64,000 bases of DNA from Siphonodentalium dalli (Eukaryota > Mollusca > Scaphopoda > Gadilida > Siphonodentaliidae): the NCBI GenBank assembly GCA_032622095.1, contig CP136061.1:125932754-125996753 (forward strand). The letters are read 5' to 3'. Under the pieces are notes generated by a model. The model had not been told where the DNA came from. It did no database searches and was given only the letters and a program-made list of their open reading frames with translations. The translations under genes were made by a program, and so were the position numbers. Shown here piece by piece: positions 21,285 through 36,600 of the stretch. Position 1 is the stretch's first letter; the number at the start of each line of letters is the position of its first letter.

Positions 21285-24200
21285 GTGAGTATATACATAA
21301 GTATGGTGAGTGGAGAGGAGTATGTGGGTTGCAATGTTGCCTCTAAGTTAGGTGGGAACATGAGCAAGGTTAATGAAGGAGTATGTACAGTTTACAATAA
21401 TACCTCCCAAGTTATATGGGTACATAAACATGGTGAATGGACGAGTGTATGCATGTATATTACAACACCTCCCAAGTTATATGGGTACATAAACATGGTG
21501 AATGGACGAGTGTATGCATGTATATCACAACACCTCCCAAGTTATATGGGTACATAAGCATGTTGCATGGATTAGGACATGCATGTATATTACAACAATA
21601 CCTCCAAGTTATGTGGGAATATAAGCATGGTGAATGGATGAGTACATGTATGTATATTACAACAATCCCTCCCAGTTATATGGTATACATAAGCATGGTG
21701 AATGGAGAGGAGTATGTGGGTTGCAATAATACTCCCAAGTTAGATGGGAACATGCGCATGGTGAATGATGGAGTATGTATGTTACAATAATACCTCCAAA
21801 GTTAGATTATTATTCATTGCATACCTCCATTTTTGGAGAAGAATATGGACATGCATGAACATATATACTGTTAATGTGTAAAGTTTATCATATCTCAAAG
21901 CATGGATGCTGCCATTCTCTAAATTGATGCGTTTCACTTTGATCGTCCATATGTGCGCGACATGATGTTACAGTCAATGGGTTGAACATTTAGTATTAAG
22001 TAGAACCGCGGATAATCTGACACATGATAAAAATATACACAGCAGATTCTAGAGTAATTTGTTCCATAAACTGATTTAAAAACATACAGCATCAGGAGGA
22101 ATGATGGTTTCGCTTCCTAGGAGGAAGGCGCAGAGAGATAATTCGTCACAAGAGTCAATGTACCTAAATGTAGTTATGCCAAACTTGTTGATTTTATGTT
22201 CCCAGAATAAGTTCTTCAGCGATACTATCGAGGCAACACAGCAATATCGGTCGACGTGTAGTAGCTCGTTGCTGTAGCTCGAACCACATGCTTTACAAAA
22301 GATTCCATTGTCATAGGACGTTTTGTTCATCAATAATGCCAAGTTTCTGAGGTGATAAGAGCGGCGAGAATACTTTCGGAGTAGTTTCCAAATGTTCCAA
22401 CATGAAAGCGGGTCACTTGTTACAGCACGGAACGTGTCCGGGTCGTATTTGGATGGCTCCTAATCGAACTAGACCACTGTGTAGAGTAGTAGCCTCTTAT
22501 GGCATATTTAACTAAGGGTTTCCACGCTGGTTTACTTGGGAATTCACTAGATTGCATGTATGTGTCCAAAAAGTCATACATGTTATATTCTTTGAGCAAC
22601 TGAATTATGTCAGCGGTAAACCCAGACGTTGGTCGGTCGAACAAAACGATTTGGGACAATTTTTGTTGAAATATTAGGAGCGGAACCTGGTGACCTTCTG
22701 GGAGATGAATGAAATCCGCGAGGACGAGCAGTTTCCGCATATGTATCTCCTTTTCTATTGGCATGATGCCCAACAGACCAACAGCTGTATCTGTTGGAGT
22801 GCGCGATGGCAGCGACTGTGCATGCTTCACGCAAACACAGAAGGATTTCTCAATGGAGTAGATCAATGTGTTGTTGGGTGTTGGAAGTAACTCACTTCCG
22901 AAGAGCGCTTTCGGCAAAACAATGGCTTTTATTAGAGTCAACATCGTTTGAGATGTGCATGTCTTCGTGGCTTTCCTACCTGCGATGGAATAATATGTTT
23001 TCCTGATTTTTTCAGAGCACCGTACATCTATTAGTTTCATTTTTGAACTTGGATTGCTTCAGACCCAAATGAACACATCTGTCCATCTCTTGAACCACCA
23101 GATCGCCGAGGTACCAATACCTTTCATGGCGTTGGCTCTGACGTGTCGTCTCATTGAAGACAACTACTGCACTCTTTGTGTGAGAGAAGTTGAACTGCCA
23201 AGTTTCGCTGTAGTTGTGGCAAATTTCCATCAGGCTATCTAAACCGGCTTTTGACGTGGAAATCAAGGCAATGTCGTCAGCGGCAGATGGCGAGGAGCAT
23301 GACACGTTTCCGATTGATAAACCATGTCTCGATGATTGCAATGCAATTTAAAAGATAGTTAATATATACAAGATAAAAAATCATGTTGAATGGAGGAGTA
23401 TGTAGATTACAAAAATACATATCTGCCCAAATTCTAGATCATGCCACGAATCTCTACAATGGCTAACGCCCGTAAAGATCATTCCCCAGTACAAAAACCT
23501 GGGAAGTTTTGACAGGGAAAATTATACGGCCGACAAAATAACGCGGGGAATATACCAGTTATATCTGTTCCTTAATAATGTACTTCACTGTAGATGAAGG
23601 TCCCTACTCAAAATTGCACGATTTTAGTGACTTTGTGAGAAATTTGGATTGGAACTTTGGTACATACAGGTCTATTCTGCGCGATAATGTGTGTGTCCCA
23701 TCTCGCTTGGTCCCCTGTGTGATGGCGGTGCGGTCGGCGGGTGTTATTTTCGGCGTTTTTGCGTACATTCATAGCGAATTCGACAGCTGTGTATATATGG
23801 TTAATTTATACACTTGCACTACAGCTAGTGACTTGCCCGATCGCCCATGAATGCAGAGGGGTATACTTGCTGCAAGTTATGATGTCCCTTTCCGTGATCA
23901 TGCAGCCAGGGGAGGTGCGGGCGGCGCCTTTTTATGTTTACCCATACCATAGTATGGTAAACATATTGTCGATGTTCGGATTGACCACTCGTCGTTCGTC
24001 CGCCCGTCCGTCCGTCTGTCCGTAGACACTTTACGCATGGTACCGATAACTCAAATATTTTCATTCTGATCGGAACCAAATTTTGTGTATGAATTTTTCA
24101 GCACAAAAGACAGATCCAGTGGGTTTGATCCGACTGTTTTAAACTGAGTTATGGCCCATTTTGGAAAAAATATTCACTCTTAAAAAAAATTTTTTAGATT

Positions 24201-27200
24201 GAATTCCTTGCTCAATTTAACCAAAAAAAATAAAAAAAATATAAGAAAATATTTTTTATCCCGCATGGTTGTTATTAATAACAAGACATGTTTGCCTTAA
24301 TGACTACCCTTTATTAATCACAAAAGCAACAGGTAGTCGGAAACGTGTTTATGGACCTCCAGCTTTCTTGTCCTTGGTGAAGGCCCTTTTTTGGTACCAC
24401 CCAAGCGCCAACCATGTGATCCTGGTCGACGATCACATATGTAGTCCTGAAACACACTAAGCATAACTGTTAGCACAAGGGGTACCCCCTCCCAAAATGG
24501 AAGCAGGAAACATTGGGAGGGTGGGTTGCGTTAAATAATATCGACCGAGTCGGTCGAACGAAATTACCCGAAAGACAGTATGCTGCTGTGTGATTACTCA
24601 AGTGACTTGGCGCCGGGCAAAATAGTTCCTCCTTCAATATCGATGGGCTTTATATGTTGTTCCACTGCTTTAGCATATATCCTCGTTCATTTAGGGCAAA
24701 CAAAGGCATTATCTCAGTTGACATTTAGTGAAGTGAGGAATAGAAGCTGGCTAATTGAGTGGCTGATTGCCACATCGCTCCGCATGTACTGATGTGATAA
24801 GGTCTATGCAGTACTGTGAGATCTATTGATAGCCATTGGGTTTTCCCAGTAGCAACCATATCGGAATAAAGGATATGCATTGCTTCACTAGCATCTCCGT
24901 TTTTTTTTAAAGTTAACAAAATTTGAAAAACTAACACCATTATAACTCTGCCAAGGGTACCCCGAGTCACCACACCAAATTTGGTTTAAATCGGTCCAAA
25001 ATCTTGTGTTATGTACTGGTAAATTTGTCTGGAGCGACATTAAACCAATTCACCAATTCCATCCCATACCTTTGAGTGATGCGGACCGGACCGGACCAAC
25101 TTGGGTGGTCCGGTCCACTGCCAAGGCGGTCCGGTCCAGGCCATTCCGGTCCGGCACACATGCCTGGACCGGTCCAAAACTGTCCGGTCCACCTATAATA
25201 GGCTATATGTTAATGAATTCTCTGTTTTCTAAAAGTTTTTACTCTGTATAGTACAAACTATAAGGTTACTGGAGTTCAGTGCATTGCAATTAGTCCATAC
25301 ATGTTAAAAACTTACATTGTTTGCCGATTGTATGCATCATTGTCTGTCTCTGGTGGGATATACTGGGAACGATGCATGATAATAGTATTTCTAGTAATGC
25401 GAACATGCACTAATTAAATGTATTGGGTATATATAAAGCTAGCTAGGGCCAGAATGTGTTATAACCAATCTAACATGGCACTCAACTGATCGTATGCATG
25501 ATTCGTATCATACTTATTTTCATTAAATTGAAATTTAAACGAAATAGCTATAGTGATGACAATTATACAAATGTGTACTAATATGACTACTACATTAATA
25601 TTGGAGTCTTGGAGATTGTGATGGCTGATTGTATAGTCCTGACAATTACAGTTATATACCTAGGCTAAGTACAGCTACTATAATACTATTGGATTAATGT
25701 GACTGTCTTGTGTATGTACTATGTAATGTGGTTTGCATGTTTCTTCCATAATTATAACTGTGAAAAACAATAGAATACTCGATTCGATATCCATCCAAAT
25801 TGATTAGTTGATGCCATGTTACACTGTTTATGACAAATAGCTCCATACTCATTCAGTTGCATGTGTGTCGCATTGGTAGGGTGCTACATAGTGTTGGACA
25901 TCAAATCAGGCGGCCGCCCACACTGGCACTTTCATTATGAGGAAAGTGACACGTACAATGTACATCTATACATTGTTTTCGTGACATCAAATGTTTAATA
26001 GATATTAACCACTTCAATGCGTCAATACATCGTTGCTAATTGATATGACGGCAAATACGCAATAATATTCGCGATAGTTTATTATAACTGAAGTGAAATA
26101 GTGGACGGGACCGGTGAGTACCGGACCGGCGGCAAAAAGCGGTCCGGTCCGGTCCAGTAACACCCGGTCCGGACCGGACCGCGGTCCACCCCTGGACCGC
26201 GGACCGGACCGGTCCAAAGCGGTCCGGTCCGCATCACTAAATTATTACCTTTGGACTAATTAGCTATTGATAAGGCTCTATTTTTTTCTGATGTCTCTTT
26301 TGCCAATGTGCAGATAATCTGATAAAGAAAGCTATGGTATCTAATTTAAAAAAAAGATTCAACAATACACATCACATGATATTAACAGTAGATTTGAACA
26401 TCTGTGCTGCATTGCACAGCTGAAGATATCACTCTACAGATGGTATGAGGTCATTATAAATGTTATTGGTTTAATAGAGATGCCAGCCTTCAACATAAAC
26501 AATGCCCATGATTTGTTGACAGCTCTGCTATATAATTGATATTAATGGGTCAGCAATGAGGTGTCTTATCTTGATGCTGTTGGTAGAATTTGATACATTA
26601 TCATTGTAAACTTAAATTGGACTTAACCCAAGTAGTCCATGTCCAGGTCACCTTCACATTTAACCCAAGGCTGTGGTGGTGCAGCATTACAGATCATGTA
26701 CCAGTGCATCCTCTTATATAAATGCGAGTGTCCCATAAATTCCAATAATTTGTGTTATGTACATTTGTCTATAATAGTACATAACAGTATACTCCATAAT
26801 TCAACACCAAAATTCTCATTTATGATTCCGATCATAGTAATTTACTATCGCCAAGGGATGGGTTAATATGTGCCGACTGTGATCGGTCTCTCGTTATGTT
26901 TACCCATACCATAGTATGGTAAACATAGTGTCGACGTCCGGATTGACCATTCGTCGTTCGTTCGTCCGTCCACCCGTCCGTTTGTCTGTCCATCTGTCCG
27001 TCTGTCTGTCATCCGTCTGTCTGTCCGTAGATACTTTACGCATGGTGCGATAACTGAAACATTTTAGACCTGGTCGGAACCAAATTGTGTGTACGAATTT
27101 CTCAGCCCAAAAGACAGACCGAGTAGGGAATATCGGTTTGATCAGACTATTTTAAACTGGGTTATGGCCCTTTTTCGAAAAATAATCACTCTTAAAAAAT

Positions 27201-30200
27201 ATATGTAGATTGAATTCCTTGCTCAATTTAGCCAAAACAAATAATAAATAAAAAAATATATAGTATTTTTTTTTTAAATTTATTTAGTTTAGATTGAACT
27301 CCTTGCTCAATTAATTTTTTTAAGTTAACACAATTTGAAAACTAACACCATTCTAACTCCGCCAGGGGTGCCCCGGGTCACCACACCAAATTTTTTTTAA
27401 ATCGGTCCAAAACCTTGTGTTAAGTACTGGTACATTTGTTTGGAGCGATATTAAATCCAATTCATCAATTCCATCCCATGCCTTTGCACTACATAGCTAT
27501 TAATATGGCTATGTCATTTTCTGATGTCTTTTATGCCAATTTGCAGATAAAGAAAGCTATGGTATCTAAATTTTTAAATGTTCAACAATACACATGACAT
27601 GCTATTAACAGTAGACTTGAAAATCTTTGTTGCATTGCACGGCTGAGTATATCACTCGACAGATGGACTGAGGTCATTATAAATGTTATAGGTTTAATAG
27701 AGATGCCAAGGTTTGAACAGCATAACAATGCCAGTGATTAGTTGACAGCTCTGCTATATAATTGATATTAATGGGTCAGCAGTCAGGTTGTAGAATTTGA
27801 TACATTATCATTGTAAACTTAAATTTGACTCTATTAACCCAATTATTCCATCTCCGGGTCACCTTTTCACATTTAATCCAAGGCTGCGCTGGTGCAGAAT
27901 TACATGTGCCAGTGCATTCTCTTATATATGCGAGTGACCCATAAATTCACACAAATTATGTACAGTAGTCTATAATAGTACATAACGGTATACTCTATAA
28001 TTCAACATCAAAACTCTAATTTATTATTCCGATCATAGTAATTTACTATCGCCAAGGTATGGGTTAAACATTTGCCGATCGTGATCGGTCTCTCGTTGGA
28101 TTGTGCGTACCTGACGTAACCGACCACAAGTTAGGGGTTAACAGTGCCGTTTCCACGCAAGCTATCGCTTGGCGATTGGAACCTTGGTACACACAGGTCT
28201 GTTCTGCACGATAATGCATGCCCCATCTCGCTCGGTTCCCTGCATGGTGGCGGTGCGGTCGGTGGGTGTTATTTTCGGCGTTTTTGCGTACATTCATAGT
28301 GAATTCGAAAACAGCGTATGGGTTAATATATTCACTTCCGCTATAGCTAGCGACTTGCCCGATCGCCCACGAATACAGAGGGGTATTCGCCACATGGTGT
28401 GATGTCCCTTTCCGTGGTCAGGCAGCTAGGGGAGGTGCGGTTGGTGCCTTTTTGGAACTTTGATACATACAGGTCTATTCTGAACGTTAGTACATGCTCC
28501 ATTTCACTCGGACCCCTGGTGGAGGTGCGGTCGGCTTTTAGTAGGACCCCGCTATAATACTGCCGATACGAGGTCTTGTAAGCTCACCGACGATTTGTGT
28601 TTACGAATGGGCGCTTTACATGCTTTACATTCTAGTTCGTGTCGGTTCAATTTATGCAGAAGGCGATCTCACATGATTTCCTTTTTTGTTGTCAGTCAAG
28701 GACTATTTTTGTTATTAAGGCCAAAAAAAAACATGTCTGTTTCCGATTTCTTGAGCAAAAAAATTTAGGTAGGGAACAAAAATTTTGTTAATTTTTCTTC
28801 TTCATATCCATCTATAATGCACCATATTCTAATAACAAGATACAAGTTGGTATTCTCAATACCTTTGTATCCAGTTGCTGAAGATTCTGACAGAAAACTA
28901 GTTTTATATCTGACAATATACCCAGAATATGCACCAGAAAGTTCAGAGCGATCTGAGTTCCAAGAAGGGACACGAAAATATCTCCCGTGGCTCACGGCAT
29001 GCACCATGACACAATTTTGCGCAATACTGTACATGACAACATTGATAATATCGGTGTTGCTAGCAAAAGTCTAGACAACTTCCATGCCATCATGCTGACC
29101 TTGCATTTTCACATGGCCGTGCGACTCTCAGAACAGAATAGATTTATTTCTGATATTGGGATTCATTTGCAACCACAAATAGACAATAGAAGTAAATTGC
29201 ATTTCAAAATTTCATCTAAAATTATTGCTGTTTATGTAAACATAGTATATAGTATATATTTAGTGATATAGATCTATGTGTTTTACATGTCAATTACATG
29301 TTGTTTTTTATTATTTTGGATAACAAATACAGGTCGGCCCAATTTCGACAGGTAGGTCGGAAATCGGAAACACAGATGTTTTTATTTTGCCTAAGCAATA
29401 TATGACCGTAAATGTCTCATGTATCGAGATTGATATGCATTTTTCATCTATCTAAAATAAATTATTTCTTGTATATTTTAAAAGTGTGCTTTAAGTCAGT
29501 TAAAAAACTCGCTACTGGCCACTCGGAACTAAAATATCTCGTCTCGCCGAACTCGCCTTTCTATTTTCCTTCTATACAGCTTGTCCATTAACCCTGGCTT
29601 AATAGCAAGTCAATGTGCCATTATGATCGATTCATGGCCATTTCGATCAAAAATGAGAATCTGTTCACGGTCACTGAAGTAAGCACATTTGAAGCAATTA
29701 ACACTCAAGTCAAAGTCAAAAGTTAATTCTCAAAAAACCAATGATGGTATACAGAGATATACAACATTTTGACAGCATTGGAAAACCCAGCATGTCCGAA
29801 CTAAAGGTGCATGCGCCGAAAAGGTATAGACTGCCATGTTCATAAATTCAGTATAAAGTTCGTTATCGTGTACACACATCATGACATGTATGTCAATATA
29901 GTCAATTTGACATGGTAATGATAATAATAATAATGGAGATGCATCACATAAGCCTAAACATAATCTTGACGCATCGTGGTTATAATTATAGAAAATGTCC
30001 CTCAAATAACAAAATTACTTCCTTTAGGTACTTTCGCCTTTGGGTATATTTGTATACAGTAATGCCCTAAATAATCGACTCCTTAACCACATCAGCTTTC
30101 CGATGAATGGAACAAGCCATATTTCCGACTAAATCCTGAAAAGTTACCCATAATTCTGCTGTGGTTAAGAAGTCGATTATTTAGGGCATTACTGTACCAC

Positions 30201-30602
30201 CAATTTATCTTTATTGGAATATGTATATCATCTTCAGGTAAATTTGAACTCATTAGACCAACACATCACTGATGAGATAGGCCAGGTATACACGTTTTGC
30301 ATAAATCTATAGACAAAATGGCAAGAGATTTTCTACAATGAATTTTTCTGGATCTATCTGGCGAAACATTTTGAATTTCTTATATCATCTTCTTTGTATA
30401 TATAATCTGAGCAATTATTAAGAGATGATAATGGATTTTAATACAATTGAGAGGTTGAACATACTATTTTCTTTTTGAGGGTGAAAATGAGAGAGAGAGA
30501 GAGAGAGTTAGAGAGAGAGAGAGAGGGAGAGAGAAAGCGAGAGAGTTAGAGAGAGAGAGAGAAAGAGAGAGAGAGAGTTAGAGAGAGAGATATATAGAGA
30601 GG

Positions 30603-30674
<72 letters not shown>

Positions 30675-33600
30675 TGTAACACAGGACTGTACTGGTTCGA
30701 GTATTTATTCTTTCTAACTGCAGAGAAAATTCTAGTATAATATAATGGGAGTGAAAACTTTGTCATTTAGCGACCTATTAACCAGATGGCATACGCTGAT
30801 ACCATATCTCTGAAAACAAAACCTTAATGCAAATGGAACCGTGAGAAAGCCAGCTATATATTAACATGTCTTGTTCTCGAAAGTTTGTGACCTATTGACA
30901 GAAAATTACAAATTTTTAATATCCTGCAAGGCATGGAATTTTAAAGAACTGATTGACACTACTTGCATTTTTGTGTTGAGCTATTGTGTTTTCGAACCAA
31001 TTTTCAGATCAGTCGAGACAATTTTTATACCTTTGTTGGGAGGCCAAATTTTCTGGGGGGAAAACCCATTTTATGCACATGGGTGGGCCTTTAATGTCCA
31101 AAATAGCGCGATCGATGTGATACAAGTTTCTCTAATGGGGATTCGAATCAAACACAGGAAAAGTACTGAAATTTAAAGGGACACCCGCTATCATTTAACC
31201 AAGTCATCGTCGGATGGTGAAATTTCGATGGGGGTATTATTCAAAATGAGATAAATTCCTTTAGGCGTATGGTAGCTATGAGGAACTAGTTTTCAAATTA
31301 TAGTGGTCAATCGCCGGCTGGACTTATAGTTAACAATGTCGCATATGGGTAATAAATAGTGGTTTGCAACCATCAGAACGGATCCATGCAGTTAATATAT
31401 GCTTAATTATAGAGATGGCGAGACCCAGAATCAGATCGAATAACAACTATAGCAATGGAGGAAGCGAGATATAGAAATCTAAGAGCTTTCATTGGCTGCA
31501 AAGATAACTGCATGGGATTGTAAACTCTCCAAACTTCATGGAGGGAATGAACAATACATTATTTGAATAGGGAAGATATTATTAGTCGGGTTTCGTTTGT
31601 ATCTATATTTGGCGAACGAGCGAGAGTGTGTTTGTATAATTTCTGCTTCCATGTGCTTCCCAACCTAGGTATGTATGGAAAGTGGGTCAACGGACCAGGG
31701 ACGTCCATAGGCTATTGCGCTGTCGCGTACATAATGAGCATAATATCGAATTCTTTCTACAAATATTATAGGGTCCACCAAACCAAACACAACTCACGGG
31801 TATTACATTAGCGGTCTTACATTCAGCATTGTTAGAGAGGGTTCAACGATCCACCTATTCAAATTTCAAATACCGCTCGATGGACCAATGTCAGTCTCAG
31901 TTATGGGTAAACCCGACTCTAATAGCTACGCAATACTTGGTCTGGAGAAAATGCCGGTGTCTCCTATTACCAAATAGCTATGTGTCGATATAAATAACTT
32001 GCGGCCCATGTAGGATGACACCAGCGCACATACATAGCTTTACCGATGACAGGTATCGTCTGTATAATCAGCTTTTCCATTGTCATTTTCGCAGTGTTCG
32101 CCTAATCCGAACGACTTCAGAGAAATCCGGTGCGTGCATGAAACATTCAAGAACATATTTTTTTATAAATATTTTAAAATGCTGGTGTTAGCCATCTCAC
32201 TATTGGCCGGTTTGCAACAACCGACAAAGTCATTATTGAAATAATTCACAGTATAATTGATTTTGAATTTGTTATACACATAACTGCTTTTCCTCGATTT
32301 GTTCATATCGTCCAACCACCGCGAAAATGACAACTTTTAACAAAATAACGAGTTGTTTTCTTAACAGCATCGCTTTGTCCTGTACCAGCATCAAAAACAA
32401 TTCAGCAGGACCCACCATCAGCATGGCAAATTATCAGGACCAGTTAACCGGGGTGAATATATTAGGGAGGAAAGTTTACTCTATATTGGGCTCCCCAGCA
32501 CTGGCGTGGTTTAGAGTAAAGAATTAGATGTTTCTTTTACTGTCTCATCTGTACAGAAGTCTAAGAACTGTTATGACCGCCGTTTATTCTCCTTAGTAAG
32601 TTAGTATATTACTAATCTTTATTAACCACGTCGCTGTAGCCTTTAAATTCGAGTCGTCGATAAATTAACGAAAACTTTTTCACCATCGAGAATCAAAGCA
32701 TTTAATTATTATATAAGAATTACGGTGCATATGTGCATGTGTTGTCAATTTCAAGCCTTGAAATAGGGTGTCTGTCATTTGCAGAATGTGGTCCCCAGAG
32801 GGTGAATTTAGTGATGCTACCCCACATAGCGGGCTAGCATCACCAAATTCACCCTCTGGGGACCTCGTTCTGCTTAAACCTCAGCAGAATGAGGTTCCCA
32901 GAGGGTGCACTTGGTGATGCTAGCCCGCTATGCGGGGTACCATCACTAAATTCACCCTCTGGGGACCTCATTCTGCAAATGACAGACACACTATTTCAAG
33001 GCTTGGTCAATTTGAATACAATATTTGTAAAAATAATTTTAAATAACTACTTTGAGCAAGATTATTATTCTCCACTTCTATTTTATCAAAACAACCGGAG
33101 AGTTTCACATCACTCTGACGACATATTATTGACTTACTTTTGTGAACAAGACCGATAAGTTGGTATTAAACCAAACGGCCATCTCCACTGGAAGAATGTA
33201 GCAATTAATCAACAAAGAATATAACAATGCCAACCACAACGACTGTGCCATTTCAGATAACACAACCTTTGAACCATGCACAACTGTAAATATCTACTAC
33301 TTTGTATTCGAGACAATTTATTGAGAATAAACATTATGGCAATTACTCCGCCAACAATATTTACTGCATGTAATTAGTTTATAACAATGACGCTATTTTC
33401 TGCCTATTTTGATATGATTTTGGCATAATTCTTAGTTATTCAGTTCTGAACACTTCAGCGGAGTGTTTCACATCACTTTAACTCTTTTTAGTTGGTCCGC
33501 TGAAAGTCTTGAAAGATGTCCGGCGGTACACTGATATGGAGGAACAATATTCAGATCTGGACATGGGCGGACATTTCGCACCGAAAAATTGCACGGCGAT

Positions 33601-36600
33601 GTATCATATCGCATTAGTTATCCCGTACAGAGATAGGGATGCTCATCTCAAGATCTTCCTGAACAATATCCATCCGATGCTTCAAAGACAGCTATTAGAT
33701 TATACCATCTACATCGCCGAAATGGTAAGTAGTAACCACTCATTCCCAACCCAACTAATGAGGGTGGCACCCCTACCACCTAAGTCATGGTTATTTCACA
33801 TACTAATGTGATAATTTTCACACATTTTGTATACTTATGTCCATATAACTTCAACACATCAAGATGTATGAGCCTGAACTACAGTAATGGTCTAAATAAT
33901 CGACTCTTTAACCACAGCAGAATTATGGCTAACTTTTCAGGATTTTGTCGGAAATATGCCTTGTTGTCATTCATCGGAAAGCTCTCGTCGAGAGCTTTCG
34001 GATGAATGGCAACAAGCCATATTTCCGACTAAATCCTGAAAAGTTACTCATAATTCTGCTCTCCGATGAATGGCAACAAGCCATATTTCCGACTAAATCC
34101 TGAAAAGTTACCCATAATTCTGCTATGGTTAAGGGTCGATTTACTTAGGGCATTACTCTACATCAAAATCATTTTAGCTAAGAAATAATAAGAATTTGAA
34201 CAATTTGATGCTATACAAGCTGCGTACCAGCCATGTTGTTGAATCCTGAATACCGGTTAACCCTTTACCCAACAGAACGGCCCTGTGCCAATGCATTCTC
34301 TTATATATGCGAGTCGACCATAGGTGGCCTCGCATATATAAGAGAATGCATTGGCTTAACACATTAAAAATTATAAAATTGTTAAAGAATGTAAGAAAAA
34401 ATGGTAAATAGGCCAATGCATTCTCTTATATATGCGAGGCGACCTATGGTCGACTCGCATATATAAGAGAATGCATTGGCACAGGGCATAACTGTAACCA
34501 TCACAATGTGGTCAATGAGCCGGTTCCAATGATATCCATATTTGTATGGTTTTATTGAGTCAGACCCAATATATTTTAGGCTGTTGAAGCTTTATATGGG
34601 CGTTTTTGGCCGGTTTGTTGGGTAAAGAGTTAATATATAGGGGTATATGTATGAATCAAAATCACCAGAATTTCGCGTACCAGAAAAACGTGGTGACACC
34701 CGCAACTAATATTGCTAGGGGATTAGCAGTGCATTAATCATTCATGTCGGGAGCTGCGCTGATGCATCATTACAGATCCTGTTCCAGTGCATGCATGCAT
34801 TATCATATATATGCATCTATCCCATATATGGAGCCTCGCATATATAAGAGAATGTACTGGCTTACAATATCGAGGTAAATATTGTTAGGCCAATGTATTC
34901 TCTTATGTTTGCGAGACTCCATATGGGAGACTCGCATATATAAGAGAATGCATTGGAACAGCGTTTTCGATAAATTTCAGGAAGCTTCAGTCATGGAAGG
35001 GTTAAAGGCATAGCCCTGTTATTTCCACGTGGCATAAAGTTTGCCAAATTTGATAGAGTCTCTTTTACTTAGAGTGAATTTCACGGAGAAATTATCTTTT
35101 ATGATTTCAGTAAGCACGTGTCTACATATATCGATATCGGTATAGTTGTAGAAATAAAAAAAATGCAAACAAACCAGTCGAGTCGTAGAGAAGGAATACA
35201 TTGTTGGATATTTATGCTGCATATATGGACTTAACCCTTTCATGACTGGAGCTGCGCTGGTGCAGCATAAATGTCACTAGATGCCAATGTATTCTCTTAT
35301 ATATGCGAGTCTCCCGTAGGGAGCCTCGCATACATATAAGAAATGCACTGGCTTACGCGGCCATTGTAAATATTGTTAGGCCATCCATTTTCTTATGTTT
35401 GCTAGGCTTCCTTTTGGGGTACTCGAAAATATAAGAGAATACAATGGCACAGGGTTTTGTTTTGCAAAATTTCAGGAAGCCCCAGTCATGGGAGGGTTCA
35501 ACCGCTCAATTGAATTCGGTGATGGTTCACATCAGTGAAAGTCACTTGGCTTTGGCACATTTTTATCATTTTTATGTCAGTTGAAAGTAACCTTACTATG
35601 CTTTTAACCTTCCATTCGGACTAGATGACTTGTATCAGTTTGTCACTGATTATGTTGACAGATTATGATGATATATAAGCTTTCACCCTGACCAGAATGT
35701 TTTTGGCCAATTTGCAATTTGTTAACCATGCATTTCTGAATTTGTTTGGTAATTTTTTCTGAAACTTTGGCCAAATGGAAATACTATGCATCATTGTGAG
35801 AGAATTGAGACAACCAAAACTTAAACAATATATCAACTATTAGGAAATTATGTTGAATATTGCTCAAGTTATCATGCGGACAAGGATGGATGGACGGCTT
35901 GACACACGGCATATGTCCTCTATGCCCCCAGGCTACGTCGCAGCAGTCTAAATTTACCATGTCATTCCGGAAACCACCGCCATCTATTCTTCGTGCGTTT
36001 GATTAACGCATTGTCTCAAGATCAGTACCAGCGATTTGTTCCACTCTATATATTTTATATCTACCCGTGGAACCAACCGGTGCAATCAATAATCAATAGC
36101 TCTGCCAGCTAAACAAAGCCCCCAAGCCAATAATTCAGTGACATGAATAGTTGGGAATGAGGTGGGTAATATCAGTTTATTATGTGAAATGTATCAAGTA
36201 AACACAAAGGAACTATCGCGGACGAGACACAATGGCGAGCTATATCTACTGTTTGTCTGGCGACCAACTGACTATATATATCGCTGCTCAAGCATTTTAC
36301 TATTTTTTACATGTTCTAAAACCTTAAGTTTATTATACTATACTACCTACTGATAGTCAAAAAGGCATAACTAAGTTTAAGTTTCCATAAAATTCTTATA
36401 TTCGAGTAAGATCAACAATAGTCAATGCGAGATATTTGATTTACTAAGAAATGACTGAGAGCAGAATTAAGGTAAATTGGGTAATCTGCCGGAGAGCCGC
36501 ATGTGCACACAATCAATAGTCCAATTTGTTTTGTTCAATTCAATTCAATTTAGTGTATATTAAACGCATCATCGTGTATTAACATACAGTTTATGCCAGT

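Noticed and set aside
21271-21800. Regular repeats resembling a CRISPR array
   Set aside because: Units are continuous and degenerate without unique spacers, and the host is eukaryotic.
30578-30766. Minus-strand frame with long Leu-Ser repeats
   Set aside because: It is a translation of the (GA)n microsatellite.
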